DNA from: CAVXDY01 sp963721335
Lineage (GTDB): Bacteria > Actinomycetota > Thermoleophilia > Miltoncostaeales > Miltoncostaeaceae
Direction of reading: 5' to 3'
Length of the DNA: 64,000 nt
Assembly: GCA_963721335.1 (NCBI GenBank)
Contig: CAVRIV010000001.1
Coordinates: forward strand, 583,931 to 647,930
Part shown: piece after piece, positions 27,444-37,437 of the stretch
How positions within the stretch are numbered: the first letter of the stretch is position 1
Layout: each line of letters starts with the position of its first letter
Notes under the pieces: generated by a model
What the model was told of the DNA's origin: nothing
Seen by the model: the letters and a program-made list of their open reading frames with translations, nothing else
The model's database searches: none
Translations under genes and position numbers: made by a program

Positions 27444-28307
27444 ATGTCGAGCATCGCCGAGCTGATCGCGGCCGGGCGCACCTGGTCGCTGGAGTTCTTC
27501 CCGCCCCGGGATCCCGAGGCCGAGGCCCGCTTCCGGGCGTCCCTGGGGGACTTCGCCGACCTGGGCCCGTCCTTCACGTCGGTCACCTACGGCGCGCTCG
27601 GGTCCACCCGCGAGCGCACGCGCGACCTGGTGGTGGGGATGAACGCCGACTTCGCCTTTCCCACCATGCCCCACCTCACCTGCATCGGCCACACGCGCGC
27701 GGAGGTGGACGAGCTGCTCGACGCCTACGCCCAGGCCGGCGTGCGCGACATCCTGGCGTTGGGGGGCGATCCCCCGGCCGATGGATCGGAGCTGGGCGAC
27801 TTCCGTCACGCGATCGAGCTGGTGGAGGTGGTGAAGGCCCACCCGGCCGGCTTCACGGTGGGCGTGGCCGCGCACCCCGAGCTGCACCCGCGCTCGCCCG
27901 ACCGCGCGAGCGACCGCCGCCACCTGGCCGACAAGCTGAGCCTGGCGGACTTCGCCATCACCCAGTTCTTCTTCCGGGCGGAGGACTACTCGCGGATGCG
28001 GGACGAGCTGGCCGCGCTGGGATGCCACCGGCCCGTCCTGCCCGGCGTGATGCCCTTCGTGAGCGCGGCCGGCCTCCAGCGGATGGCCGACATGAACGGC
28101 ACCGCGATCCCCCCCGAGCTGTCGCGGCGCCTGGAGCCCCTGGCCGACGACGCCGACGCGGTCATCTCGCTGGGCGTCGAGGTGGCGACCGGCCTCTGCG
28201 AGCGCCTGATCGCGGCCGGGGCGCCCGGCATACATCTCTACACGCTCAATCGCACGGGCCCCGTGCGCCGGGTGTGGTCGGAGCTGGGCCTGCAGCGGGT
28301 CGCCTGA
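27444..28307 (+). CDS. metF: Methylenetetrahydrofolate reductase
   Basis: 287 residues, the usual length for bacterial MetF. Reduces 5,10-methylene- to 5-methyl-tetrahydrofolate with FAD. Family landmarks: the substrate-side glutamate in LEFFPPRD, SVTYGALGSTRERT, the FAD-binding ILALGGDPP, and TQFFFRAEDY with ISLGVEVATGLCERLIAAGAPG and HLYTLNR. It begins ten bases after the peptidase stop and ends six bases before the next gene, so an operon is likely. Confidence 0.93.
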   Translation: MSSIAELIAAGRTWSLEFFPPRDPEAEARFRASLGDFADLGPSFTSVTYGALGSTRERTRDLVVGMNADFAFPTMPHLTCIGHTRAEVDELLDAYAQAGVRDILALGGDPPADGSELGDFRHAIELVEVVKAHPAGFTVGVAAHPELHPRSPDRASDRRHLADKLSLADFAITQFFFRAEDYSRMRDELAALGCHRPVLPGVMPFVSAAGLQRMADMNGTAIPPELSRRLEPLADDADAVISLGVEVATGLCERLIAAGAPGIHLYTLNRTGPVRRVWSELGLQRVA

Positions 28308-28313
28308 GGGCCG

Positions 28314-29492
28314 ATGGCGCACGGCGCCCTCGACCTGCTGGTCGTCCACGACGACACGCTCGGGATGCGCTTCGGCGGCGATCACCCCACCGATGCGCGG
28401 CGTCACCAGCTCGCCGTGGCGCTGTGCGCGGAGGCGGGGCTGCTCGACCGCCCCGGCGTGCGCCGGGAGCCCGGGCCGCCGGCGCTCGACGACGAGGGGC
28501 TGGCCCGCGTCTTCGCCCCGGCCTTCATCCGCGCCGTGCACCGGTACGACGAGACCCCGGTGCTGGCCGCGGCGCCCGAGGCGCGCCAATGGGGCATCGG
28601 AGGGGACAACAACGCCTACGAGGGGATGCACGAGGACTCGGCGCGCGCCTGCTCGGCGTGCGCCCGGGCCGCGCAGGCGGTGGTGTCGGGCGAGGCCCGG
28701 CGGGCGCTCGTGCCGTCCGGGGGCGCCCACCACGGCCTGGCCAACCAGGCGATGGGGTTCGGCATCTACAACGAGACCGCGATCGCGGTGCAGACGTTCC
28801 TGGACGCGGGCGTCGAGCGGGTCGCCTACATCGACCTCGACGTCCACCACGGCAACGGCACCCAGTGGATCTTCTACGACGACCCGCGGGTCCTGACCGT
28901 GTCCGTGCACGAGAGCGGGCGGTACCTGTTCCCGGGCTCGGGATTCGCGGCGGAGACCGGGGGCGCCGAGGCCCCGGGCAGCGCGGCGAACGTCGCCCTG
29001 CCGCCGTTCTGCGGCGACGAGGTCTACGAGCAGGCGGTCGACGAGGTGGTGCTCCCCGTGGTGCGTGCCTTCGCGCCGCAGGCGATCGTGAGCCAGAACG
29101 GCGTCGACCACCACCACGCCGACCCGCTGGCGCACATGCTGACCACGATCCCGCTCTACCCGCGCCTGTGGCGCCGGCTGCGCGAGCTGGCCGACGACGT
29201 CTGCCAGGGGCGGTGGGTGGCGCTCGGCGGCGGGGGCTACGACCCCTGCACGGCCCCGCCGCGCGCATGGGCGCTGCTCGCGGCCGAGATGGCGGGCGCG
29301 CAGGTGGGCGGCGACGTTCCCGAGACCTGGCGCACCCGGGCCGTGGCCGCCGGCTGCCCCGAGCCGCCTCCCGGCTGGCTCGACGATCCCGGGCCCCCGC
29401 CCGACGCCGACCGGGACGCTCGCGCCGCCGTCGAGGCTCGGGCCGCGATCGAGCAGAGCCGCACCGCGCTGCGCCGCTTCTGGCCCATCTGA
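28314..29492 (+). CDS. Histone-deacetylase/AcuC-like hydrolase
   Basis: 392 residues of the zinc-dependent deacetylase superfamily. Catalytic landmarks: GGAHHGLANQAMGFGIYN (paired histidines), IDLDVHHGNGTQWIFY (zinc ligands D and H), SQNGVDHHHADPLAHM and the late ALGGGGYD. Bacterial relatives act on acetylated small amines or on acetyl-lysine, e.g. of acyl-CoA synthetase (AcuC). An acidic, Ala-rich tail (~45 residues) is extra. Follows MTHFR by six bases. Confidence 0.9.
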   Translation: MAHGALDLLVVHDDTLGMRFGGDHPTDARRHQLAVALCAEAGLLDRPGVRREPGPPALDDEGLARVFAPAFIRAVHRYDETPVLAAAPEARQWGIGGDNNAYEGMHEDSARACSACARAAQAVVSGEARRALVPSGGAHHGLANQAMGFGIYNETAIAVQTFLDAGVERVAYIDLDVHHGNGTQWIFYDDPRVLTVSVHESGRYLFPGSGFAAETGGAEAPGSAANVALPPFCGDEVYEQAVDEVVLPVVRAFAPQAIVSQNGVDHHHADPLAHMLTTIPLYPRLWRRLRELADDVCQGRWVALGGGGYDPCTAPPRAWALLAAEMAGAQVGGDVPETWRTRAVAAGCPEPPPGWLDDPGPPPDADRDARAAVEARAAIEQSRTALRRFWPI

Positions 29493-29535
29493 GGTGACCG
29501 CGGCCCGCGCCGGTGTGCAAGGCTCGCGCGCGACG

Positions 29536-31156
29536 ATGTCCACCATCTACGTCACCGGCCACCGGAACCCGGACACCGACTCGATCGCCTCGGCCATCGG
29601 CTACGCCGAGCTGCGCCAGCGGCTGGACCCGGGCGAGCAGTACGTGGCGGTGCGCCTCGGCGACCTGAACGCTCAGACCGCCTGGGCCCTGGAGCGGGCG
29701 GGGCTCGAGCCCCCCGAGTTCCTGGCCCACATCATGCTGCGGGCACGCGACGTGATGCGCCCGACGTTCGCGGCGGCGGACCACAACGCCTCGCTGCGCG
29801 ACGTGGGCCTGGCGATGGCCAAGGGCGATCTCGACCTGATCCCCATCGTGGACGACGAGGGAGCGATCGCCGGCCAGGTCACCGTGCGCGACCTGGCCCG
29901 GCGCTACGTCAAGGAGTCCGGGGAGCCGTCGAGCTTCGCCGACCGGCCGGTGTCGGTGGACCTGATCGTGGAGGTGCTCGGCGGCGAGCTGCTGGTGCGG
30001 CCCGAGCGGACGCCTGAACGGCCGGCTGTGGGCCGTGACCGTGGACGTCGAGAGCATGGGCGCCACGATGGGCGCGAACGACATCGTGGTGATCGGCGCC
30101 CGCACCGACGCGGTGCGCCGGGCGATCGAGATCGGGGTGGCGCTGATCGTGACCCCCTACGACCAGCGGCCCGAGGCCGACGTGCTGGAGCTGGCGCGCC
30201 GCACCGGGACGGGCGTCGTGCTGTCGCCGCTCGACTCCTATGTCACCGGGCGGATGGTGTCCCAGTCGGTGCCCGTGCGCGAGGTGATGAGCCGCGACCC
30301 CCTCACCGTGGAGCCCGACGATCTGCTGTCGGACATCGCGGAGCGGATCAAGGACGTGGACTACAACGCCGCCATCGCCATCGACGACGACGGGCGGCCG
30401 GTGGGCCTGGTGAGCCGGGCCGACCTGGTCAACCCGCGCCCGCGCCGCGTGCTGCTGGTGGACCACGGCGAGCAGGCGCAGAGCGTGCGCGGCGTGGAGC
30501 AGGCGCACATCGTGGAGATCCTCGACCACCACCACATCGGATCGATCGAGACGACCTTCCCGGTGGCCGCGACCTTCGACCCGGTGGGCAGCACCGCGAC
30601 GCTGGTGGTGGAGCGCTTCCGCTCGCACGGCCGCGAGCCGCGCCGGCCGACGGCCACGATGCTGCTCGCGGCGGTGCTCTCGGACACGGTCATCCTCAGC
30701 TCGCCCACGGCCACGGAGCGCGACCGCCAGGTGGTGCGGTACCTCGAGGAGCTCCTCGAGCTGGACGCCCACGACTTCGGCATCGAGATGTTCGAGGCGT
30801 CCTCGGACGTGGGCGACGTGCCGGCGTCGGAGATCGTCCGGCGGGACTCCAAGGAGTACGAGGGGCGCGCGGGACGGCGGATCAGCATCGCCCAGATCGA
30901 GACCGTCGGGCGCCTCGTGGGTCGCCGCCCGGAGCTGCTGGACGAGCTGGAGCGCGTCCGCCAGCAGTCCGGCTACGCGCTCTTCGCGCTGATGATCACC
31001 GACATCGTGGCCAAGGGCACGGAGCTGCTCGTGGCGGGCGACACCGCCCTCGTCGAGCGCGCCTTCGACGTGGCCGCCGTCGACGGCGTGCTCGACCTGC
31101 CGGGCGTGATGAGCCGCAAGAAGCAGGTGGCTCCCGCGCTGCTGGCTGCCGTCTAG
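29536..31156 (+). CDS. Manganese-dependent inorganic pyrophosphatase with CBS domains (DHH), frameshifted
   Basis: About 539 residues once one extra C near 30014 is removed (CGGACG-C-CTGAACGGC gives RTLNGRLWAV). The DHH phosphoesterase core opens with TGHRNPDTDSIASAIGYAEL; two regulatory CBS parts and an intervening DRTGG-like module follow (LIPIVDDEGAIAG; PVREVMSRDPLTVEP); the second half carries VEILDHHHIGSIETT and the C-terminal DHHA2 domain. CBS domains in this family bind adenine nucleotides and gate activity. The last four bases CTAG are shared with the convergent ABC permease gene. Confidence 0.9.
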
Positions 31157-31891
31157 GCGGTCCTCCGCTTCAGCGTCGCCGCTCCCAGCGCCAGCGCGGC
31201 CACGATGGCGCCCCCCAGGATCACGACATCCCGGGCGAACTCCGATCCCAGGGCCCCGTCGCCGCTCACCCGCGCGAGCGCGTCGTAGGCGTAGGTGAGC
31301 GGCAGGGCGTAGGAGATGCCCTCCAGCCAACCGGCCATCTCGTCCCGCGCCACGAAGAGGCCGCACAGCAGGAGCTGCGGCAGCACGATGGCGGGCATGA
31401 ACTGCACGGCCTGGAACTCGGTCGTGGCGAAGGCGCTCACGAACAGCCCCAGCGACATCCCGAGCAGGGCGTTGCCGAGCGCGATCGCGATCAGGATCCA
31501 CGGCGAGCGGGCGGTGTCGAGGCCCAGCGGTCCCAGCGACAGGCCGGCCAGGAGCGCGGTCTGCGCGACGGCGATGGCGCCGAAGGCCAGGGCGTAGCCG
31601 GCCAGCAGGTCGAGCTTCCCCACCGGCATGCTCATGAGCCGCTCGAGCGTTCCCGTCGAGCGCTCGCGCAGCATGGCGATCGACGCGACGATGAACATGA
31701 CGATGAAGGGCACGAGCCCGATGAGCGGCGGCCCGATGCGCTGGAAGGTCTCCGGCTGCCCGTCGAACGCGTAGCGCAGGATCGTCAGCAGCACGCACGG
31801 CACCACCAGGAGCAGCGCCAGCGTGCGGGGGTCGCGGCGCAGCTGCGCCATGCACCCGGGCCGCGGTGGCGAAGGTCACGCGGCGTGTCAT
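31153..31891 (-). CDS. ABC-2 type transporter permease, frameshift near start
   Basis: About 245 residues with six membrane segments (LALLLVVPCVLLTIL; LIGLVPFIVMFIVASIA; and four more). The region RERSTGTLERLMSMPVGKLDLLAGYAL is typical of drug or polysaccharide ABC-2 permeases. The natural start is the ATG at 31891 (MTRRVTFATAARV), overlapping the ATPase stop by four bases; one extra A in GGGTGC-A-TGGCG near 31850 breaks the link to AQLRRDPRT. An ATG at 31851 would give a 232-residue form without it. Partner of the ATPase at 31888-32619. Confidence 0.88.
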
Positions 31892-32619
31892 CGGACCACC
31901 TCCTCGATCTCGGTATCGGCATCGATCAGGTGCAGGAACGCCTCACCCAGGTCGTCGCATCCCGTGTCTCGGCGCACCGCGTCGGGAGTGTCCGCCGCCA
32001 CCAGACGGCCCTCGCGCATCAACAGCAGCAGATCGCACTCGGCGGCCTCGTCCATGACGTGGCTCGAGACCAGGATCGTCGTGCCACGCTCCGCGAGTGC
32101 GTGGAAGGTGCTCCACAGCTCACGCCGCAGCAGCGGGTCGAGGCCCACCGTGGGCTCGTCCAGCACCAGCAGGTCGGGGTGTCCGAGCAGCGCCACCGCC
32201 AGCGAGACCCGCGAGCGCTGGCCGCCCGACATGCGGCCCGCCACCCGGCCGCCCTGGTCCTGGAGGCCGACCGTCCCGAGGGCGGCCTCGACGTCGGCGT
32301 CGGGGGCGCCCAGCACGCGCGCGAAGTAGCGCAGGTTCTCGCGCACCGTCAGGTCGCCGTAGACCGACGGCGCCTGGGTGACGTAGCCGACCCGGCGGCG
32401 CAGCGGGGGGCTTCCGGCCGGCAGGTCCAGGACCATCACCTCGCCCGACGCCACCAGCTGGGTGCCCACGATCGCCCTCATCAGCGTGCTCTTTCCACAC
32501 CCGCTCGGGCCGAGCAGCCCGGTGACGCTGCCCTTCGGGACCGTGAGCGAGAGCCCGGGCAGGACGGTGACGTCCCCCCGGACCACCCTCAGATCCCTCA
32601 CATCGATCGCATTCTGCAT
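31888..32619 (-). CDS. ABC transporter ATP-binding protein
   Basis: 243 residues with Walker A GPSGCGKST, Q-loop YVTQAPSVYGDLTVREN, signature MSGGQRSRVSL, Walker B LLVLDEPTVGLDP and H-loop VSSHVMDEA. This pattern belongs to the DrrA/NatA-type group that serves ABC-2 permeases. The ATG at 32619 has GGGAGG six bases ahead. Forms an ATGA overlap with the permease gene. Substrate unknown; drug, lipid or polysaccharide export are usual. Confidence 0.92.
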   Translation of the reverse strand: MQNAIDVRDLRVVRGDVTVLPGLSLTVPKGSVTGLLGPSGCGKSTLMRAIVGTQLVASGEVMVLDLPAGSPPLRRRVGYVTQAPSVYGDLTVRENLRYFARVLGAPDADVEAALGTVGLQDQGGRVAGRMSGGQRSRVSLAVALLGHPDLLVLDEPTVGLDPLLRRELWSTFHALAERGTTILVSSHVMDEAAECDLLLLMREGRLVAADTPDAVRRDTGCDDLGEAFLHLIDADTEIEEVVR

Positions 32620-32740
32620 GTCTGCGCCTCCCGAGTCGCTTCCGCGTGACCGCGTCATGGACGAGCCTCGCCGCTGCCCGGCGGCCCGACATCGGGGAAA
32701 CACCCTGATCCTGCACCCTTGACTTCGCCTTCGGGCGCGT

Positions 32741-32783
32741 CGCCCCCCGACGCCGCCCCCGAAGGCGGGGACGGCGTCGGGCG
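32741..32783 (-). terminator. Long GC hairpin after the MMPL gene
   Basis: CCGACGCCG (32747-32755) pairs with CGGCGTCGG (32772-32780), with a further CCCC/GGGG stack around a GAAG-like loop. It starts seven bases beyond the MMPL stop on the minus strand. No U-run follows, so it would act as a stabilising or weak terminator. Confidence 0.5.
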
Positions 32784-32789
32784 AAACTC

Positions 32790-34991
32790 CTAGGCCCCGC
32801 CCGCGGGCTGGGGCGGACCGGGGGGCCGGGGCGTGGGCTCCAGCTCCAGCGGCGTGTCGCCGCGGTGCTCGGGAGGGGGATAGCAGGGCTCGATGCGCAG
32901 GATCCGCGCGGCCCAGACCGGCATCCACCAGTTCCACCGGCCGAGCACGGCCACGAAGGCGGGCAGGAGCATGCTCCGCACGACCGTCGCGTCGAGCAGG
33001 ATGCCGACGGCGAGGCCGGTCGCGAACACCTTGATGTCGGTCCCCGGGCTGGCCGCGAGGGCGAGGAAGGCCAGGAACAGGATCAGCGAGCCCGCCGTCA
33101 CCAGGCGTCCGGTGCGCGCGATGCCCGCCACCACGGCGCGCTCGGTCGAGCCGTCGCGGTCGTACTCCTCGCGCATGCGGCTGAGGATGAAGATCTCGTA
33201 GTCCATCGAGAGCCCGTAGAGGAACGCGAAGACCATCAGCGGGATCCACACCGTCAGCGCGCCGGTCGGCTGGATGTCGAAGATCGACTCGGAGCCGTTG
33301 CCCTTCTGCCAGAACCAGACCAGGAAGCCCCAGACCGCGCCGATCGAGATGATGTTGAAGAGGATCGCCTTCAGCGGCAGCAGCAGCGAGCGGAAGACGC
33401 GGGCGAGCAGGAGGAAGGTGATCGCGATGATCACCAGCGCCACGTAGATGAAGTTGCCGTAGACGGCGTCGTTGAAGTCGGAGGTGCCCGGGTCGAGGCC
33501 GCCCACCAGGATCTCGCCCGGCTGGGAGGCGGCCGCCTCGCGCACGCGCTCGACCGTCGAGGGGCTGTCCGGCTCGCTGGGGAACACGTTGACGATCGCC
33601 GTGTCGCCCCGGCGCCACTGGTCGTCGTCGGGCGCCACGGCGCCGGCCACGCCCTCCACCTCGCGCAGCGCCTGCGCGGTGGCCGTGGGGTCGCCGCCCA
33701 CCACCACGGCGTCGTAGGGGTTGATCACACCGGCGCCCAGGCCCGACGCCGTGAGGGCGTCGAGGCCCTCGCGGGCCTGCCCGCTCGACGCCTGTGAGTC
33801 GGCGCTCGGGTTGCCGGTCGAGAAGTCGGTCACCGGGATCAGGAAGATGGCCAGGATCACCAGCGCCAGTCCGCCGATCACCCAGCGACGGCGCACGACC
33901 AGGCGCCCCCAGGGCACCCAGCCCTGGCCCGTGCTCGCGATCCGCCGGCTGAAGCCGATCCGGTCGAGCCGCGGCCCGATCGAGTCGAGGATCACCGGCA
34001 GCAGGGTGATCCCCACGAGGACGCTGATCAGCGGGATCAGCATGCCGGCGAAGCCCATGCTGCGCAGGAACGGAATCGGCAGCACGGCCAGCGCCAGGAG
34101 GCCGATCGCGACCGCGATGCCGCTGATGATCACCGCCTTCCCGGCGTGCTCCATGGACTCGATCACCGAATCGCGGTTGTCGCGGCCGCCCGCGTGCTCC
34201 TCGCGCCAGCGCATCACGATCAGGAGCGCGTAGTCGATCGCGACCCCCAGCCCGATCAGGGCGATCAGGAACTGGACGACGATCGAGACGTCGGTGGCCT
34301 CGGCCAGCGGCCAGAGGACCAGGAAGGTCGTCGGGATGGCGATGGCGGCCATCAGGAGCGGCACCAGGGCCATCAGCGAGCCGAACACGAACGTGAGCAC
34401 CACCAGGGCCCCGACGCCCCCGAGCAAGACCTCGAGCAGCAGGCTCGGCCCCCCGCTCTCGTCGTCGGGGGCGATCAGGGCGTCGAACCCGGTGATCCGG
34501 ACCGGAGCGCCCTCCACCTGGACGCCCGCCGCCGCCTCGCGCATGGCGTCGAGGGCCTCCTTGGCGGGCTCGAAGGCGACGGTGTCCGACGGCGGATACC
34601 AGACCACGCCGAAGGTGGTGCGGCCGTCCTCGGAGACGAACACCCGGTCACCGGTCGAGGCGAAGTCGGCGGACCGCGAGCCGGGCACGGCCGCGGCGAT
34701 TGCTCCGAAGGCCTTCCGCAGCTGCTCGCGCACGCCCGGCGACTCGACCGTGGTGCCCTCGGGGAGCTGCACCACCGGGACCAGCGGCCCGGAGACCCGG
34801 TTGCCGCCGTTGCCGTACTGGGCGTAGATGAGGTCGGCCGCATCGGAGCTCTCGCGGCCCGGCAGGTCGAACTCGGTCAACAGCGCGTCCGCCGACGACT
34901 GCGTCGACGCGAACGCGACCACCGCGATCACCAACCAGCTCAGGAGCACGGTCTTCCGATGCTCCAGCACCCAGCGCGTGAACGCCCTCAT
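32790..34991 (-). CDS. MMPL family (RND-type) membrane transporter
   Basis: 733 residues, single chain with 12 membrane segments in two halves. Each half has one segment, a large outside domain, then five segments. The LIGLGVAIDYALLIVMRWREE segment in the first half and YGLSMDYEIFILSRMREEYD in the second carry the proton-relay Asp/Tyr pair typical of MMPL proteins. Actinobacterial members export lipids to the envelope. GGAGGGTGAGGG precedes the ATG at 34991. Stands alone between the ABC exporter and the DJ-1 gene, same strand. Confidence 0.92.
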   Translation of the reverse strand: MRAFTRWVLEHRKTVLLSWLVIAVVAFASTQSSADALLTEFDLPGRESSDAADLIYAQYGNGGNRVSGPLVPVVQLPEGTTVESPGVREQLRKAFGAIAAAVPGSRSADFASTGDRVFVSEDGRTTFGVVWYPPSDTVAFEPAKEALDAMREAAAGVQVEGAPVRITGFDALIAPDDESGGPSLLLEVLLGGVGALVVLTFVFGSLMALVPLLMAAIAIPTTFLVLWPLAEATDVSIVVQFLIALIGLGVAIDYALLIVMRWREEHAGGRDNRDSVIESMEHAGKAVIISGIAVAIGLLALAVLPIPFLRSMGFAGMLIPLISVLVGITLLPVILDSIGPRLDRIGFSRRIASTGQGWVPWGRLVVRRRWVIGGLALVILAIFLIPVTDFSTGNPSADSQASSGQAREGLDALTASGLGAGVINPYDAVVVGGDPTATAQALREVEGVAGAVAPDDDQWRRGDTAIVNVFPSEPDSPSTVERVREAAASQPGEILVGGLDPGTSDFNDAVYGNFIYVALVIIAITFLLLARVFRSLLLPLKAILFNIISIGAVWGFLVWFWQKGNGSESIFDIQPTGALTVWIPLMVFAFLYGLSMDYEIFILSRMREEYDRDGSTERAVVAGIARTGRLVTAGSLILFLAFLALAASPGTDIKVFATGLAVGILLDATVVRSMLLPAFVAVLGRWNWWMPVWAARILRIEPCYPPPEHRGDTPLELEPTPRPPGPPQPAGGA

Positions 34992-35127
34992 CCCTCACCC
35001 TCCATCTCGAACGGGACCGGGTATCAAACCACGACCCTCGGACGGTGGGCGAGGGGCACGGCCGCGGGGCAGCCTAGCCCCCGGCGCAGCGGTCCCGCTT
35101 CTCCATTCCTCCGGTGTTGAGAGCGGG

Positions 35128-35712
35128 TCAGGCGGTGGAGCGCTGCTCCCTACGCGCCGCGTGCGCCCCCTCGGCGAACGCCTCGACGATCTTGGCGCAG
35201 AACGCCGGCAGGTCGCCGGGGTCCCGGCTGGAGACCAGGCCCTGGTCGATGACGACCTCCTCGTCCACCACCCACCTCCCGCCTGCGTTGCGGATGTCGG
35301 TGCGAAGGCTGGGGTAGGAGGTCAGGGTGCGGCCGCGGACCACGCCGGCGTCGATGAGCGTCCACGGGCCGTGGCAGATGACCCCGACGGGCGTGCCCGC
35401 CTCGAAGAAGCCGCGGACGAAGTCGAGGGCCGGTCCGTGCATGCGAAGCTTGTCGGGGTTGGCCACCCCGCCCGGGAGGATGAGGCCGTCGTACTCGCCG
35501 GCGCTCGCCTGCGAGACCGGCCGGTCCACGGCGAAGGTGTCGGCCGGGTGGATGTCGCCCCGCATCGCCTGGATCTCGCCGCCCTCGATGGACAGGAGCT
35601 CCGTCCTGGCGCCGGCGGCCTCGACCGCCCGCCGGGGCTCCTCCAGCTCCGATTGCTCCACGCCGTCGGCGGCCAGGATCGCGATCGTGCGGCCCTTGAG
35701 CTGATCGGACAT
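35128..35712 (-). CDS. DJ-1/PfpI family protein
   Basis: 194 residues. The nucleophile elbow GVICHGPWTLIDAG carries the reactive cysteine; the glutamate is in the ADGVEQSELEEP region and GLILPGGVANPDKLR is the family glycine turn. Members closest to this pattern (PfpI/YhbO-like) are stress proteins reported to act as deglycases or glyoxalases, a role still debated. ATG at 35712 with GGGAGGTGGAGG directly ahead. Confidence 0.92.
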   Translation of the reverse strand: MSDQLKGRTIAILAADGVEQSELEEPRRAVEAAGARTELLSIEGGEIQAMRGDIHPADTFAVDRPVSQASAGEYDGLILPGGVANPDKLRMHGPALDFVRGFFEAGTPVGVICHGPWTLIDAGVVRGRTLTSYPSLRTDIRNAGGRWVVDEEVVIDQGLVSSRDPGDLPAFCAKIVEAFAEGAHAARREQRSTA

Positions 35713-35907
35713 CCTCCACCTCCCTGGTCGTCTGGCGTGCCCCATTCGTCTACCCGCTGAGGGCGGCGCGATAACGCGTGCTCAGGCTCCGAGGCGAGTC
35801 CTCGAGCACGAGCGAGAGATGCCGCCCCGGCCATCTGGTCTCCTCACGGGTGCGACTGACCCACGGCTTCTCCCCCGGGGCGGCCGGTTCTCACGCGCCC
35901 GGCCGCG

Positions 35908-36984
35908 CTATCCCCCGGCGAGATCCCGGAGCCCCGGCACCTCGGTGCCGGCGAGCAGATCCTCGGCGACGTCCGCCACCCGCCGGCGTTCGGTGCGGGC
36001 CGCCCCGCGGAGCGCCGCGAACGCCGCGACCGCGTCGAGCCCGTGCCGGCCCATGAGCATCCCGACGGACCGCTCGATGGGGACGCGCCGGTCGAGCGCC
36101 CCCTGCAACTGCTCCACGATCCGCTCGTTGCGGCGCGCCGCCACGGCCGCCATGAGGACGCCCTCCAGGATGCGGTTGTAGGCCTCCACGGCCGCCACGT
36201 CGCCCTCGTCCCAGGCGTACGGCTCCGAGCGGTAGACGTTGAGAGAGCCGACGGGCGCCCCGCCGATCCGGGTGGGCACGCCCAGCACGGCGCGCACGTC
36301 GCTCGTGGCCAGCCGCGTCGCCAACCGCGGCCAGCGGGCGTCCTCCCGGAGGTCGCCCGTTCGCACGGCCCGGCCCATCACGACGCATTCGATGCAGGGT
36401 CCCTCGCCCGCCTGCGCCTGGGCCGTCTCGAGCTCTCGCAGCGCGTCGTCGGTCGCCAGCGCCGTGAGCAGCGCGCCGCCGGCGTCGAGCAGCATCAGGC
36501 ACACGCCCGACACCCCGAGGATGCGACGGCCCGCCTCGACCACCCGCTCCAGGGGCTCCTCGGTCGTGCCCGCCCGGCCGACGGCGTCCTCCAGCGCGGC
36601 CAGACTCTCGCGCAGGGCGTTCCGGTCCACGCCGCCCCGCCCGCCCGGCTCGTCCCGCGGATCCCGTATGTCGAGCGCCTCCCGCAGCCCGAGCAGGTCG
36701 ATCACCCGCCGGGCGGGGCCGTCCCCGAGCACGAACGAGAGGTGGGTGCCGCGGCGCTTGGCCTCCTCGCCGGCCGCCAGCAGCAGGCGCACGCCCGTGC
36801 TGCCCAGGAACGTGACGCCGCTCAGGTCGACCGACACGCCCGCCTCGCAACGGCTCACCGCGTCGTGCAGCGCCCCCTCGATGCGGGCCGCGTCCTCCAG
36901 GTCGACGTCTCCGTGGAGGGACACGGAGATGTGCCCCGCCGACTCGTCGACCGACATCCGCAGACCGGGCCCCGGTGCAACCAA
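35908..36984 (-). CDS. STAS-GAF-ANTAR regulator
   Basis: About 358 residues with three modules: an N-terminal STAS domain (VSLHGDVDLEDAARIEGAL, VDLSGVTFLGSTGVRLLLAA, where the Ser of the anti-sigma antagonist is expected), a central GAF domain (GVCLMLLDAGGALLT ... GEGPCIECVVMGRAVRTGDL) and a C-terminal ANTAR RNA-binding domain (QLQGALDRRVPIERSVGMLMGR). ANTAR proteins prevent transcription termination by binding paired RNA hairpins. I favour a TTG start at 36984 because AAGGAG lies five bases ahead; GTG 36990 is the alternative. Closely similar to the GAF-ANTAR protein at 47964 apart from the added STAS. Confidence 0.9.
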   Translation of the reverse strand: MVAPGPGLRMSVDESAGHISVSLHGDVDLEDAARIEGALHDAVSRCEAGVSVDLSGVTFLGSTGVRLLLAAGEEAKRRGTHLSFVLGDGPARRVIDLLGLREALDIRDPRDEPGGRGGVDRNALRESLAALEDAVGRAGTTEEPLERVVEAGRRILGVSGVCLMLLDAGGALLTALATDDALRELETAQAQAGEGPCIECVVMGRAVRTGDLREDARWPRLATRLATSDVRAVLGVPTRIGGAPVGSLNVYRSEPYAWDEGDVAAVEAYNRILEGVLMAAVAARRNERIVEQLQGALDRRVPIERSVGMLMGRHGLDAVAAFAALRGAARTERRRVADVAEDLLAGTEVPGLRDLAGG

Positions 36985-37029
36985 CGCCACTCCTTCGCGA
37001 CGCGGTCCGCGGGGGTCAGGGCGGACACT

Positions 37030-37341
37030 TCATGAGACGTGCTCAGAGAGATTGCCACCACCGGCCCCGGAGCCGCAAGAGGGCCGTGTCCCTCGGCAGT
37101 TCGGGTCGTAGGGCTCGAGCTTGCCGAGGGCGTCGCGCACGGCCTCGTCGGCGGTGCCGCCGAAACCCTCGACGAAGCGGTGCTCGGCGCGGATCTGAAC
37201 GTGCATCCCCGGCATCGGTTGCGCCACCGGCCCGGCAGGGGGTGTCTCGCCGGCGGTGAGGGGGCCGGGGCCGATGACCTGGAAGCCGCGCTCGCGCAGG
37301 CCGTCCAGCTCGCGGGCCATCTCGGGGCTGAGGCCGCTCAT
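37030..37341 (-). CDS. Small conserved hypothetical protein
   Basis: 103 residues from an ATG with GGAGGAC two bases further up. The N-terminal half (LSPEMARELDGLRERGFQVIG) is helical and the middle (MHVQIRAEHRFVEGFGGTADEAVRDALGKLEPYDP) is a short alpha-beta segment; the C-terminus is disordered with a Cys pair. No known domain. Lies upstream of the STAS-GAF-ANTAR gene on the same strand and divergent from the anti-sigma-type ATPase. Confidence 0.65.
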   Translation of the reverse strand: MSGLSPEMARELDGLRERGFQVIGPGPLTAGETPPAGPVAQPMPGMHVQIRAEHRFVEGFGGTADEAVRDALGKLEPYDPNCRGTRPSCGSGAGGGNLSEHVS

Positions 37342-37437
37342 CTGTCCTCCTTCAGGCGTCGGGAGGGGGGTGCCCGGCGCCGCGCGGCGGGAAACCGCCC
37401 GTTTTCCGATGGACGGCGAGCGGGTACCGCTAGAGGA

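Noticed and set aside
29494..32649. 1051-residue plus-strand open frame
   Set aside because: Starts as the pyrophosphatase, then runs out of frame after the 30014 indel and antisense to the ABC transporter; not a real fusion.
37384..37411. GGCGG-GAAA-CCGCC hairpin followed by GTTTT, possible plus-strand terminator
   Set aside because: Stem is short and no plus-strand gene ends upstream of it; likely chance in GC-rich sequence.
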